Assembly (NCBI GenBank): GCA_023375675.1
Contig: JALQBC010000011.1
Coordinates: 1-64,000, forward strand
Origin: Cytospora piceicola
Taxonomy: Eukaryota; Ascomycota; Sordariomycetes; Diaporthales; Cytosporaceae
Direction: 5' to 3'
Length of the DNA stretch: 64,000 bases
Shown: positions 10,372 through 21,748 of the stretch, piece after piece
Layout: each line of letters starts with the position of its first letter
Position numbering within the stretch: the first letter of the stretch is position 1
Notes under the pieces: model-generated
Database searches by the model: none
Told to the model about the DNA's origin: nothing
Seen by the model: the letters and a program-made list of their open reading frames with translations, nothing else
Made by a program: the position numbers and the translations under genes

Positions 10372-12056
10372 ATGACCGTTTCGACCTCCGTTCCCACATC
10401 CGGACCCCTAACCGTTCTGGTATCGACCAGGGCGGTTCTCACCCTACCCGACGACAGCCTCATTCTCTCGCCCGCGACGATAGCGGTGTCCCCCCTAACC
10501 GGAAAGATCATCTCCATTGTCCCGGCCGTCCTGCCACCCACCTCCTTCCCCCAGTCTGCAGTATACATCAACCATGGCTCCAAGCTGCTGCTACCCGGCC
10601 TCGTCGACGCCCACGTCCATCTGAACGAGCCCGGGAGGACAGAATGGGAGGGCTTCGCGACTGGGACCCGTGCCGCGGCGTCGGGAGGCGTGACGACTGT
10701 GATCGACATGCCACTGAACGCGATCCCGCCCACAACGACAGTCTCAGGGTTCGAGGTGAAGTTGGCTGCCAGTAAAGGCCAGTGCTGGGTTGATGTTGGT
10801 TTCTATGGTGGGGTGATACCCGGCAATGCGGACCAGTTGGTGCCATTGGTAGAAAAGGGCGTGCGAGGCTTCAAGGGCTTCTTAATCGAGAGTGGTGTAC
10901 GTATATCGCCCCGGAGATCTAGATCTTCAAGCCCCGGGAACAGTTGGACTTCTGTACGTGTTTGCTGACATTGTGTGTCACCCAGGTCGACGAATTCCCC
11001 GCGATATCCTCCACCGACATCGACCTCGCCATGCGCTCCCTCGCTGGCCACCCAACAACCCTCATGTTCCACGCCGAGATGATCCCGCCCATTAGCGACA
11101 GCGTAGGCGACTCGGTGCAGGCCTCGGAGCCCCCACTCGCCCCCACGGGCGAGCTCACCTCATACAACACCTTCCTCGACTCGCGGCCGCCGGTCTTCGA
11201 GACGTGCGCGGTCGAGGAGATCCTGTCTCTGGCGCACCTCGCGCCACAACTACACCTGCACATTGTCCACCTGTCGGCGACGGAGTGCATACCGATCCTG
11301 AAGCAGGCGAGGAAGAGCGGGGTGAACATCACGGCCGAGACGTGCTTCCACTACCTCGGGCTGGCAGCCGAGGAGGTTGAGGACGGCGACACGCGCCACA
11401 AGTGCTGCCCGCCGATCCGATCCCAGGTCAATCAGGATGGCCTCTGGGAGGAGCTCTGCGCCGACCCGAAGGACAGCGTCATCAAGACCATCGTGTCGGA
11501 CCACAGCCCGTGCACGCCGGAGCTGAAGATGCTACCAGGCCGGCTGCAGCAGAAACGGGTCGAGGAGGTTCTTCAACAGGGTCTGATACACTCAGACTCC
11601 GGTGTCGACGTGACTATGCCTGGCGAGGAGAAGGAGAAGACGCTGCCGGGTGACTTCTTCGCTGCATGGGGTGGGATATCCTCGGTGGGACTGGGCCTGC
11701 CCATATTGCACACCACAATCAAATCACACAAGAGGCCCCTCGAGATTGTCGACATCGTGCGCCTGTGCTCGCAGTCCACAGCCGCACAGGTTGGCCTGTC
11801 GCACCGGAAGGGCGGCTTGAAGGTCGGGCTTGACGCGGATGTCTGCGTGTTTGATGACACCGAGGAGTGGACGCTCGACTGCGGCGGGATGCACTGGAAG
11901 AACCGATGTTCACCGTGGGAGGGCAAGAAGTTTGTGGGACGGGTGAGGGAGACTTGGCTCCGAGGCCAGAAAGTGTTTGAGCATGGTGGTGCGAACGGTG
12001 GGTTCGTGAGTGGCGGGCCTGTTGGTGAGGCTATCACGGAGAAGAGGACGGTTTAG
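10372..12056 (+). CDS. DAL1: Allantoinase
   Basis: Hydrolyses allantoin to allantoate (EC 3.5.2.5) in purine catabolism, releasing nitrogen from urate. Two exons, 10372-10896 and 10986-12056, are joined across an 89-nt intron (GTACGT donor, TGCTGAC branch, CCCAG acceptor) in phase 0, giving 531 residues. Features of the cyclic amidohydrolase fold are all present: metal-binding His81 and His83 in GLVDAHVHLNEPGR, the carbamylated Lys168 in GFKGFLIESG, His in LHIVHLSATE and ETCFHYL, and Asp347 in VSDHSPC. The splice falls inside the conserved ESGVDEFP motif, which confirms it. A pyrimidine-rich leader (about 10180-10330) precedes the ATG at 10372, and the GATA cluster upstream fits nitrogen control. 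No purine-pathway partner gene is adjacent in the window. Confidence 0.95.
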
Positions 12057-12128
12057 AGGGATACACATGGATAAATACACATGCATGTGGAAGAAGCGTT
12101 AACGAAGGGCATTTACATGGGGCGGGAC

Positions 12129-12150
12129 GGGATGGGATGGGATGGGATGG
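12129..12150 (+). repeat. (GGGAT)n tract
   Basis: Four consecutive GGGAT-type pentamers about 75 bp after the allantoinase stop codon, probably in its 3' untranslated or downstream region. Confidence 0.85.
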
Positions 12151-13051
12151 TCGTAGTCATTGTTAGATAAGAAGATAGACATATCATAGCCGACGGACGA
12201 ATCTTGCATTGCGTTTGCATTTCTGGAACGGCAGGCAACTTACGGGCATAATCATGACACTGACGACGACGAGCGAGGATGGGCCCCTATTTATTCTAGA
12301 TCACCTTGATCGTTTGAGTGATGATGGAATTGCGTGACATGACGTGTGTTCTATCGTGTCGAGGTGAGGGGAAAGTCAGTTGTTGGCTTCGTCTCTTCCT
12401 TCGCTCGCTCGCCGAGTCTTACAAAACGTAACAGAAACTCTTCGGCTTCCCAACGTCAAGTCACATACTTATTTGATTGGGATCCTCCAAGGTTTGCATC
12501 TAGTATACAACACATCCATTGCATTCTATCCCGTTTCATCCTCACAACTCATAAGGCTCTTACCAGCGAGGAAACACTTCATGGCCTGTGTGGTCGTGAT
12601 AGCCACGGAACGCGTCGAACGTGAACGTGAACCCTTGTTCGCAGGCAGGGAAATATGTCCTCCCCATGTCCACAGGAGTGTCTAGAGTGCCATGAAAGAG
12701 GACGGAAGGATCTATCTCCGAGATAAATTGCAACTTCTTCCTTCCCCGCGCTGTCTTCCTCCGCAGGACGCCACCCGAGACATGGGTATGATATCTTGTC
12801 ATTAAGTAACGATTGTGTTCCAACAACTAACTGACCACCTGGGCAGTCCTGCGCATAGCTATCGTTGTTCTATCCAGCCTCAACTTACTGGCGAGCTAAA
12901 TTCATGCATGGAAGCCAATGAAGAGGACGTTGGGGATACCGAGGCCGAAATCATCTGCCACTCACCACACCACCACCTACCATCCGCCAAGGTTTCGTGG
13001 GCCTTGGTCGTTGCCCCGAAATGCAATGGGTGACTGGCGGTGCATACCGAC

Positions 13052-13069
13052 GGGGCGGGGCCCCGCCCC
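13052..13069. promoter_or_regulatory. Perfect 18-bp GC palindrome
   Basis: GGGGCGGGGCCCCGCCCC is its own reverse complement and every base is G or C, in a region that is otherwise near balanced. It lies about 530 bp before the ATG of the ABC transporter. It could be a C2H2 zinc-finger site (each half carries GGGGCGGGG) or a cruciform-prone sequence. The role is inferred only. Confidence 0.4.
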
Positions 13070-13596
13070 CAGGCGCCTCAGTGCCGGCCGCTGGAGAATC
13101 TGACACCTTCTCGGAGTCAAGTGGTTGCGAGCACTGGACATAAAATCCCCAGTTGGTTAGCAACATCCGTTCTTTGTCCAGTGGCTTCACGCTATGTACT
13201 GAAATATATTCACTCCACTACTTACAGCACTGCGCTAAAGCGGGTATGGTGGCGTTTGTCGATACTCACTCACAATCGGTTTCGGTGGGCCTCAACCATG
13301 ACCCTGACATCTAGACTACATAGCCTATATCTCCTTTTTCTTGACCTCACCTCAACTGCACCTTAACGCCTTCCCCATGTCACCTTGTCGCTTTACTCAT
13401 TGAGACGGAAAACCGTCCGACATGTGGATGCAGGCAGTGCCTGGATGCATCCATCATCTTTGCCCCTGACTCAGCTTGTACCATCCTCCCCAGGTTCATG
13501 CCTCATTTCATCTTCCAGTGTCAATACACATGACTGTGGCCGGATCTGTACAGCCCAAGTGAGCTAGCAGCTTTCCAAAGCGTCGAGCCAGGCATC

Positions 13597-16500
13597 ATGG
13601 CCTCAAATGGCGTCGATGAGCAAGGAGCTTCTGGCGATATTGCTCTTCGGGCCCAGCCAGAAGCTCCATTGCACACTGCTGCCGACATGGACAAGATCGA
13701 CAGGATCGAGCGCGCCAGCTCAGTCGCGACCAGCATGGACGTTCCCACTGGCGGACGCGACACGCCTAATGTCTCCCTCGGCGTTGGCAACAATCTCAGC
13801 CTCGACGATGTCGCCCCCGTGGAGATACAGATTCGCGACCTTAATGTGACCGTGGATACATCACCTTCCATCTTGGAACCAGAGACGTATCCAGCTCTGC
13901 TGAAATCCAGCCTCGGCGGATCCAAATCTACACCAGATCCAACGTTATACACCAAGAGCCTCCTATCGTCCGTGTCTGCATCGCTGGCTCCAGGAACACT
14001 GACAGCCATCCTGGGCGGTTCCGGCTCCGGAAAGACAACGCTCTTGAACACCATTTCCTCGCGGATCGCGTCCTCCCGCCTCAGCCAATCCGGCAGCATC
14101 CTGTTCAACTCACAGCCTGGCATCGAGCAGATCCGCTCAGCATATGTAATGCAGACGGACATCCTGCTGTCGACCCTGACGGCGCGGGAGACGCTGCAGT
14201 ACTCGGCCGACCTGCGCCTCCCACCACCATCCACGGCAGCCGATCGCAAGCGCGTCGTGGACGAGGTCATTATGGAGCTCGGGCTTAAGGAGGCCGCCGA
14301 CACGCGAGTTGGGAACCACATCAAACGGGGGCTATCGGGCGGTGAGAAACGAAGGGTCAGCCTTGGCGTGCAAATGCTGGCTAACCCAAGCGTGTTGTTT
14401 CTGGATGAACCGACGACAGGGCTGGACGCCAGTAGTGCATATCAGCTCGTCCGGACGCTGAAGAACCTAGCAGCGAAGGGGAGGACGGTGGTGGTGACGA
14501 TCCATCAGCCGAGGAGTGAGATCTGGGGACTGTTTGATAACCTCATCCTGCTATCGAGAGGCTCGCCTGTCTACTCGGGGACCATACCTGGTTGTCTACC
14601 CTGGTTCGAGGAGATGGGGTTCCAGACACCGGCTTTTGTCAATCCGGCTGAGTACCTAATCGACCTGGCAGCACTGGACAATCGCAGCCCGGAACTCGAG
14701 GCGGAGACTTTGGCAAGGGTGGGAAGGCTCAAGGTGGCGTGGGAAGACGAGAGTGCTAATCGATTCGCGGCCATGGAAAAGGCAACAGCAGCAGTAGCGC
14801 CAGCACGTGGCATGACGATACGAAGGAATATGCACGCCACCCCCTTCACCAGACAACTCCACGTCATGACTTCGAGAACATTCAAGACGACGTGCCGCGA
14901 CCCGATGGGGATGCTAGCCGCTATAATGCAGGCTATCATTATGGGCCTGTGCACGGGGTATATCTTCTACCAACTTGGGCGGGACCAGGCCGGCATCCGG
15001 TCACGACAGGGCTTTATGTACACCACCTCCTCTCTAGAAGGCTATCTCTTCCTCGTCTTCGAGGTCTACCGCCTCACACAGGACATGGCCGTGTTCGACC
15101 GCGAGCACAGCGAAGGATGCGCCACGGCGCTTCCCTTCCTCATCTCGCGACGCCTCGCACGCTTCGTCACGGAGGACTTCCCGGTGCCGCTCATCTTCGC
15201 CGTAATCAGCTACTGGATGGCTGGGCTGGACCGTGACGCGGGGAGGTTCTTGACGTACTTTGCTATTGTGCTGCTCAATCAGTATATCGCCGTTACTTGT
15301 GCCATGTGTTGTGTTGTGGCTAGCAGGAACTTTCCTGGTGCGAGTCTTATTGCTAATCTTGTGTATACGCTTCAGTCCATGGCATGTGGGTACTTCATTC
15401 AGAGTGACAGCATTGCGATTTGGCTGAGGTGGTTGAAATATTTGACTTATTCGGTATGCGCATGTTTCGTTCTGTCTCCTTGTATTTTAGCCTTACTTTC
15501 ATATCTCGTCTCTTCCATCCGGCGTGTACTCAACCGTCTACATCTTCATCCTAATCCTCGTTTCTCTGCTGTCATGTCCATGGTTCTGTGGCAATTACAT
15601 GCCCCTCTATCCACTCCTGCTTACCCGCCCATCAGTATTACCTCTTCGGCGCACTCTGCGGAAACGAATTTCACGACTCCTTCTACGACTGCCCATTCGA
15701 GGGCGGCGCGTCAAACCCTTCCTGCAACTCGTACACCGGCGCTTACATTCTTCGCTCACTGGGCTTTTCAACCAACTGGGTAACAGTCCCCATAATCGTG
15801 GCTGTCTGCTTCGTGGTCTTCTTCTACGTATTATCCTGGGTCGGACTCACCTTTGTCAAGAAAGAGATGACGATTGCCCGGGCTCGAGTCTCCGAGAGCG
15901 ATCTATCAGCAGGCAAGGAAAAGATGAGTGCGCGGTCGATAGGTGAAATCCGGACCATCGACGTCGGCCTGGACAGGTTTGCTCTGGGTCTGGACAAGCG
16001 GTCGCCCTGGAGCAAGAAGCTGCCACACAAGACCATCCTGGACCCCGTGACGGCCACATTCGAGGCCGGGAAGCTTAACGTCATTATGGGGCCGTCCGGG
16101 AGCGGGAAGACGTCCCTCCTTAACGCAATGGCCCTGCGCCTCAACAGTACCGTCAGCACCCGCTACCACCCCACGGGCAGAGTCACATTCAACGGTGCCT
16201 CGCCATCCGACTCGGTCATACGGTCCGTATGCTCCTATGTCTGCCAAGATGACGATGCCCTCCTCCCGTCCCTCACAGTTCGCGAGACACTCCGCTTCGC
16301 CGCCGGGCTCCGACTGCCCTCGTTCATGAGCAAGGAGGAGAAGCACCGGCGGGCCGAGGAGGTGCTCCTCAAGATGGGGCTGAAGGACTGCGCGGACAAC
16401 CTGATCGGGAACGAGCTAGTCAAGGGGATATCGGGCGGCGAGAAGAGGCGCGTGACCATCGCAGTACAGATCCTGACGAATCCGCGGGTCCTACTACTCG

Positions 16501-17912
16501 ACGAGCCGACAAGCGGGCTGGACGCGTTCACGGCGAGCTCTATTATGGAGGTCCTTGGAGGTCTTGCTGATGAGGGGCGCACGCTCATCTTGACGATCCA
16601 CCAAGCGCGTTCGGACCTGTTTGGGCATTTTGGGAATGTACTGTTGCTTGCGCGGGGAGGAAAGCCTGCGTACAGCGGTAGAGCGGGGGAGATGTTGGGG
16701 TACTTTGGGCGTTTGGGACGAGAGTGCCCGCGGAACACAAATCCAGCCGATTTCGTGATGGACTTGATCACGGTCGACCTGCAGGGACAGACGAGGGAAG
16801 ACGAGACGCGGAAGAGGGTGAGCTTGTTGGTCGAGGCATGGGACAATCACATCGATGGTGCGAGGACTGCTACCGCTCCAGAAAACAGCACGGCTCTACA
16901 GCCTATTGTCGAAGAGAAGAACACGAACGGCTCCCCTCGAGACTCCAGCGAACCAACACATCAAGAAAGTCAACCTCGCCGCCCCAGGGACAAACACCAC
17001 CTAGCCACCCCAGCAGAGCTCGGGGCCCTCGTCCGTCGCCGCACCACCTTCGTCACGGCGTTCCCCCTGCTCCTCCACCGGGCCTTCATCAACTTTCGCC
17101 GGCAACCACCCTTGCTCCTCGCCCGGCTGATGCAGGTCGTCGGTTTCGCCGTCGTGCTTACGGCCTTCTATGCACCGCTCCGATCTGACTACACCTCGAT
17201 CCAGAACCGGATAGGCTTCGTGCAGCAGGTGGCCTCGTTCTACTTCGTCGGCATGCTACAGAACGTCGCGGTGTACCCTGCCGAGCGGGACGTCTTCTAC
17301 CGGGAGGACGATGACAGCGTATATTCGGTCGAGAGCTTCCTAGTAACGTACACCCTCCTGGAGGTGCCGTTCGAGGTCATCAGCTGCCTGCTGTACGGCG
17401 TCCTGGGGGACCTGGCGGTGGGTTTCCCGCGCACGGTGGAGATGTACTTCGTGAGCGTCTTCTGCTGCTTCAGCGTGGTCAGCTGCGGGGAGAGCTTGGG
17501 GATTATGTTCAACACGCTGTTCAGCGACCACACAGGGTTCGCTGTCACCCTGACTAGTATCCTGCTCTCTGTGTCGAACATCATGGCGGGGATAATGAGC
17601 ATTAACATGCCAGAGCTGTTCAAGGCCTTCAACTACATCAGCCCATGCCGGTACGCAGTGCTGGCGCTGGCGCCGGTAAGCCTGAAGGGGCAGACGTTCA
17701 GCTGTGATGGGGACCAGAAGCTGTCGGATGGGAGCTGTGTGATCGGCACAGGGGAGGAGGTCTTGGAGTTGTACAAGCTGGACGTCGACGTCGCGGTGAA
17801 TGTTGCCGCTCTGGCGGGGACGGTGGTGGCGTATCGCATTGTAGCGTATTTGTTGTTAAGGTTAGTGAGGACGAGATGGGAGAAGAAGGGGAAGATGACA
17901 CTGGGGAATTAA
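13597..17912 (+). CDS. Full-size ABCG (WHITE-like) transporter, NBD-TMD-NBD-TMD
   Basis: Exons 13597-15453 and 15636-17912 join across a 182-nt intron (GTATGC donor, ATCAG acceptor) to give 1377 residues. NBD1 has Walker A GGSGSGKTT at residues 140-148, signature LSGGEKRR, Walker B VLFLDEPTTGLD and H-loop TIHQPRS. NBD2 has Walker A GPSGSGKTS at about 771-779, ISGGEKRR, VLLLDEPTSGLD and TIHQARS. Each is followed by a hydrophobic domain with about six membrane spans and the ABCG-type extracellular Cys-rich loop (residues 620-650). Both ATP sites look intact, unlike many PDR pumps with one degenerate site. It is shorter than PDR transporters (about 1500 residues) and resembles two fused WHITE half-transporters. 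Substrate unknown; export of lipids, pigments or secondary metabolites is possible. Confidence 0.92.
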
Positions 17913-18134
17913 GCGTTGATCACATACCCGCTATAAATTTCATATAGACTACTTTATATATGTAATGATGATAGGATTACCGCTTGCAGCGACAAGTTTC
18001 AAGAAGGCGGACCCGTGAATGCCATGCTGCTTTCCATACAGTACGAGCTATCATGGGTTGGCTCGTGGACCATGCAGTAGTATTGTGTGTAATATAAACT
18101 TCATTTTGGGCAAGAAAAACAAGCAAAACAGCTT

Positions 18135-18232
18135 GGTCCCGTAGCTCAGCTGGTTAGAGCGTCGTACTAATAATTCCTGAATGGGAATCATTAGTGATGC
18201 GAAGGTCGCGAGTTCGATCCTCTCCGGGACCA
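18135..18232 (+). tRNA. tRNA-Ile (anticodon AAU) with intron
   Basis: Acceptor arms GGTCCCG and CGGGACC pair fully, with discriminator A at 18232. The D arm is GCTC/GAGC, and the anticodon stem TCGTA/TGCGA encloses loop C-T-A-A-T-A-A. The anticodon AAT (18169-18171) reads AUU after A34-to-I editing. A 24-nt intron (about 18173-18196) sits one base 3' of the anticodon, the canonical nuclear position. The T arm GCGAG-TTCGATC-CTCTC has one mismatch, C50 against U64; a G at that position would pair. CCA is not encoded. The mismatch may be tolerated or may be a sequence error. Confidence 0.92.
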
Positions 18233-18240
18233 TCCTTTCA

Positions 18241-18245
18241 TTTTT
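18241..18245 (+). terminator. RNA polymerase III terminator
   Basis: Run of five T on the coding strand starting nine bases after the tRNA discriminator base, the usual Pol III stop signal. Confidence 0.7.
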
Positions 18246-18603
18246 GTTCCTGTTTTCCATTTTGCATCTACCGTAGAACCTCTGAATAACCCGGACACAG
18301 ATGCTCCCTATGTTCTGTGTCTTCGGACTTGCTCCGTAGCTCTTGCTTTTAACAGTCATCGTTATCTTCTGCTGCTGAGCAACCGGAAATGAGAAGTAGA
18401 AAGGGACTAAGTACCCATTAATCCCTGATGCTGGACATTACCAGGAAAATGGAAATTGGATCGGGAGCCGAACCTCGGGAGACGAGAAATGGGATACTGT
18501 ATACTACAAGTACGATTGAGGTCCAATGCCATATAGATCATTATAATGTCTAGAGTCTGAAGTCTACCAAATCTATGGTTTACCAAAGGTCCTTGCATTC
18601 TGT
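18246..18603. other. Short intergenic region
   Basis: Between the tRNA gene and the 3' end of the minus-strand Ser/Thr-rich gene. No gene or repeat recognised. Confidence 0.5.
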
Positions 18604-20939
18604 TTACGCATCTGTAAGAGCAAAACACTGTATGCTGCCCCAACCCCCAAGATCTAAAAACGCATCATCAACATTAGTACAACCAGAATATTCATCAGAG
18701 CTAGCACCATTGTTGACTCCCGCACAGTCGGTTCCTTGGTCAATAGTGCAGAAGCCATTGTTGATAATGAACGACTTGGGTTGGCTGAATGTTCCACTAG
18801 AGCATGACTTTGGGCCGTCGAACCCGCTCTCCTCAAAGAAATCGCAGGTATTTCCGTCTAAGCCCATCGGAAGGTTGCTCTGGATTATGAGACAGGTTTC
18901 ATCGGCTGATTGAACTCCGGTTCCTCGTAAAGTATACTACAACATAGAAGTGTCAGCTATAAATAATATCTTCGGCGATAAGTAAATAGAGCCTTACGTA
19001 GGAGAAGTCAGAGGCCATATCTTCGCAGCTTGTGTCATACTGTATAAATTATTAGATTACCTTGGATCTGGGATGTGCTGGATATTGGGGTATGTCTCTT
19101 ACGGCTGTAAGCTCCCAGGTTGCAGTTGCTGATGCTGCCGATGAAGTCGTGGAGGTGGAAGATTGCGAGGTCAGTGTCACGGGTAACAAGCTTGGTGTCA
19201 ATGGTAGCAAGCTTGGTGTCGGAGATGAACTTCCGCTGGAATTGATTGTCCCGAGGGTGGACGTTGTCAAACTGTCGATCGTAGATGGAAAAGATATCAC
19301 TGGTTCTGGTGAGACAGAGGACGATATTGGAAGAGAAGATGACGCCGAAGTTGACGACAAGTTGAATCCGAAGGAGGCGATGGTGAGTCCATCTGTTGCG
19401 GTCCCGGCGTAAAATGCCAGTGGAATTGTTGTCCCCGAGACAACAGTCATGGCGGCGGAGAATGCGCTGGCATAGAAGGAGCTGATACTGGCCGATGCGT
19501 TGGCGGCACAACTTTGACCCTCTACGGTCGTTGACGCTATCGCCGAGGTCGTGGTTTCTGTGGTGCCAGTCACGCTGCAGCCAGTGACCGTAGAGCAAGT
19601 TTCAGTTGTGAATGTTGACACACTGGTACTAAAGTCTGTTGTTGAACTGCTCATGCTACTAGCAAAGATCAGGGTAGAGCTTTTGCAAGAATTATTAGCA
19701 ATGCCGATCGGTCCATACAAAATTTTTGAAGAGCAGACAGGGCATACTATATGGTTTCCGTCACGCAGTCTTTTACTGTAGACGATGCAGTGCAAGTTGC
19801 TGAGCTCGAAGACGAGGTACTTGTAGTAGGCTTGGTGGTAGGGTCGCTTGTGGGCTCTGAGGAATAGGTAGGATCGCCCTGCGAATCCAGTGTGATAGAC
19901 GGCATATTTGTAGAGAATCCCAGTGAAGATTCGACAGCAGCAGATGGTGGTGGAAGAATGCCAGGACCTACTACGCCGGGGATAATACTATATCAGGAGG
20001 AAGAGTCAGTTTTTGCGGAAGCCCCAAAATGATAAGACTGACGCCATAGGCTCCTTGATTTCAAAATCTTGGGAATGGATTGCCCAAAGCAAACATTGGC
20101 TCTCCAATGATTGAACTTTGAAATAAGCAATATGACCAAGGCTCCTTGAATACGTACATGCCTCCATCACTGTTGTCACTCGGGGGACAAAACCAGCAAT
20201 TTAAAACGGGAATGATAGGCCATCCGTTAGAATCATGGGTTGCTGTAGATATTCCGGTTGTTGAATCAAGTGTGACTGTGCTCCAGTTGATGGTGATGAT
20301 TGGAGGCGCCGTAGTGCTTGAGCCTGGGTTAGTCGTGGTTTCGGTGGTTCCACTCTTGGTAATTGTCGTATCGCTCGGACCAGAGGAGGAACTACTTGAG
20401 GAAGCAGTCGTGGAATTGATTAAGGAAGTAGTTGTGGAAACGATTGAGGCAGATGTGGAGTTGATTGAGGGAGCAGTTGTGGAAATGATCGAGGCAGTCG
20501 TAGAGTTGATTGAGAGAGCAGTTGTGGAAATGGTCGAGGCAGTCGTGGAATTAATTGAGGATGAAGTTGTGGAAATGATTGAGGCAGTCGTAGAGTTGAA
20601 TGAGGAGGCAGTCGTAGACCCACTCAAGGCCAACACAGATGACGAGGTCTGAATTGTAGTATTGGCCGCGCCCGATGAAGTCAGGCCGGATGATCCAAGT
20701 GACGAGGCTAGAGTCGTTGAGCCTTGAGCCGAAGTTGTGACTTGAGAGCTCGAAGACCTCGTCGACAACTGAATTGATTTTCCAGAAGTAGACGAATATA
20801 AAGTGGTGTTGGAGACGGCGATGCTGGAATTCCCCGTCGATTGCGGTGTAGATAATACCGCAAAGTTTGAGCCAGCTGTTGCTATATTGATCAAGCAACA
20901 GATGGCTAAGACCCATAAACGAAGCGTGTGGGTAAACAT
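18604..20939 (-). CDS. Secreted Ser/Thr-rich repeat protein with Cys-rich C-terminus
   Basis: Five exons: 20939-20158, 19987-19748, 19658-19103, 19039-18998 and 18936-18604. The introns are 170, 89, 63 and 61 nt. All phases agree, giving 650 residues. Residues 1-22 are a clear signal peptide (hydrophobic core LWVLAICCLINIA). Residues about 30-210 are mucin-like Ser/Thr with a 15-residue repeat rich in N-S-T sequons. A short motif NCWFCPP follows, then a Gly/Pro linker (GPGILPPPS), a second Ser/Thr region with paired Cys (CSTVTGCSVTG), and a Cys-rich tail of about 110 residues that ends without a GPI-type signal. The WFCPP-GPG-Ile-PPP linker recurs in many large secreted fungal proteins. Likely a heavily glycosylated wall or extracellular protein; the exact family is not recognised. 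The intron at 19659-19747 is the least certain of the four. Confidence 0.7.
20400..20600 (-). repeat. 45-bp coding minisatellite, about 4.5 copies
   Basis: Residues 114-180 of the Ser/Thr-rich protein are 15-residue units of the form I-N-S-T-T-A-S-I-I-S-T-T-x-x-S. Each unit contributes one Asn-Ser-Thr N-glycosylation sequon and many O-glycosylation sites. The units are near-identical at DNA level and are likely to vary in copy number. Confidence 0.85.
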
Positions 20940-21748
20940 GACTGGAAGCTTTCGAAATGAATGTATTTGGAAATAGTAGTCTTGTCCAGGTAATTACAGA
21001 GAGGACTAAACCTTCACTGCAAAAGAGCGTACAACGCACGATCTAAATGAAAGCTCAGGTGAGCATTTGGACCAGAATGACCGTTTCGTTCGAGGTGTAA
21101 AGAATGGAATTCGATAGCAGCTTAGATGGCAACGGGGCTATGAAAAGGGAGTCTTTTAGAGAAGTGGCATTTTGGAGCGGGAAAAGGCTTGAAATTAAAG
21201 GACAATATGTTGTGATGAAGCTGAATAATGTGGCTTCAAGGGGTCCAGGAGAACCTCATGGGATTGCAATCCTCCGGCGAGGTTGAAACTGAATCATTGG
21301 GAGCTGTAATGAGATTTCTTATTCCCAGACGCAGCATGTCTTCCGGTACGTACTCTAAAAATATATCAGAAGCTGAACAATGTTCCCGAAAAAGTTACTG
21401 TCAGCATGAGCTGCATGGTTGTGGCTTCTTTACCAGTGAGGCACTATTGCATTTGCAGATTCGAAACGACAAGGGCATTCATCCTCTCAGCCTCCTCATA
21501 TCATCTAGTAGGAGGGTAATTACGCTCAGAAGTGCGAATCCTACAATTCCCCTGAGGACCCCCTTTTTGGCCGCTGGTCCTTGAGGCATTCTTCTTTAAT
21601 TCATACCACACGCTTCATGCATTAATCACCACTTGCCTGTCTGGTGAACACTCTCATTTAAGTCTTCTGTGTTTCTTCTTTTCCACTGTCATTCTGTCCG
21701 ATTTTCGACGCTCTTTTCACTCTTTTTATGATCCTCAGCACCTGAACA
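20940..21748. other. Divergent promoter region, 0.8 kb
   Basis: Lies between two secreted-protein genes reading away from each other. Frames at 21104-21286 and 21228-21584 are open but have no recognisable domain and overlap each other. I do not call them. Confidence 0.5.

Larger units (their letters stand above)
12057..13596. other. Intergenic, 1.5 kb, promoter side of the ABC transporter
   Basis: Contains the 3' flank of allantoinase, a GGGAT tandem tract and a GC palindrome (listed separately). Several open frames of 60-108 codons show no family features. No tRNA seen. Confidence 0.5.
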
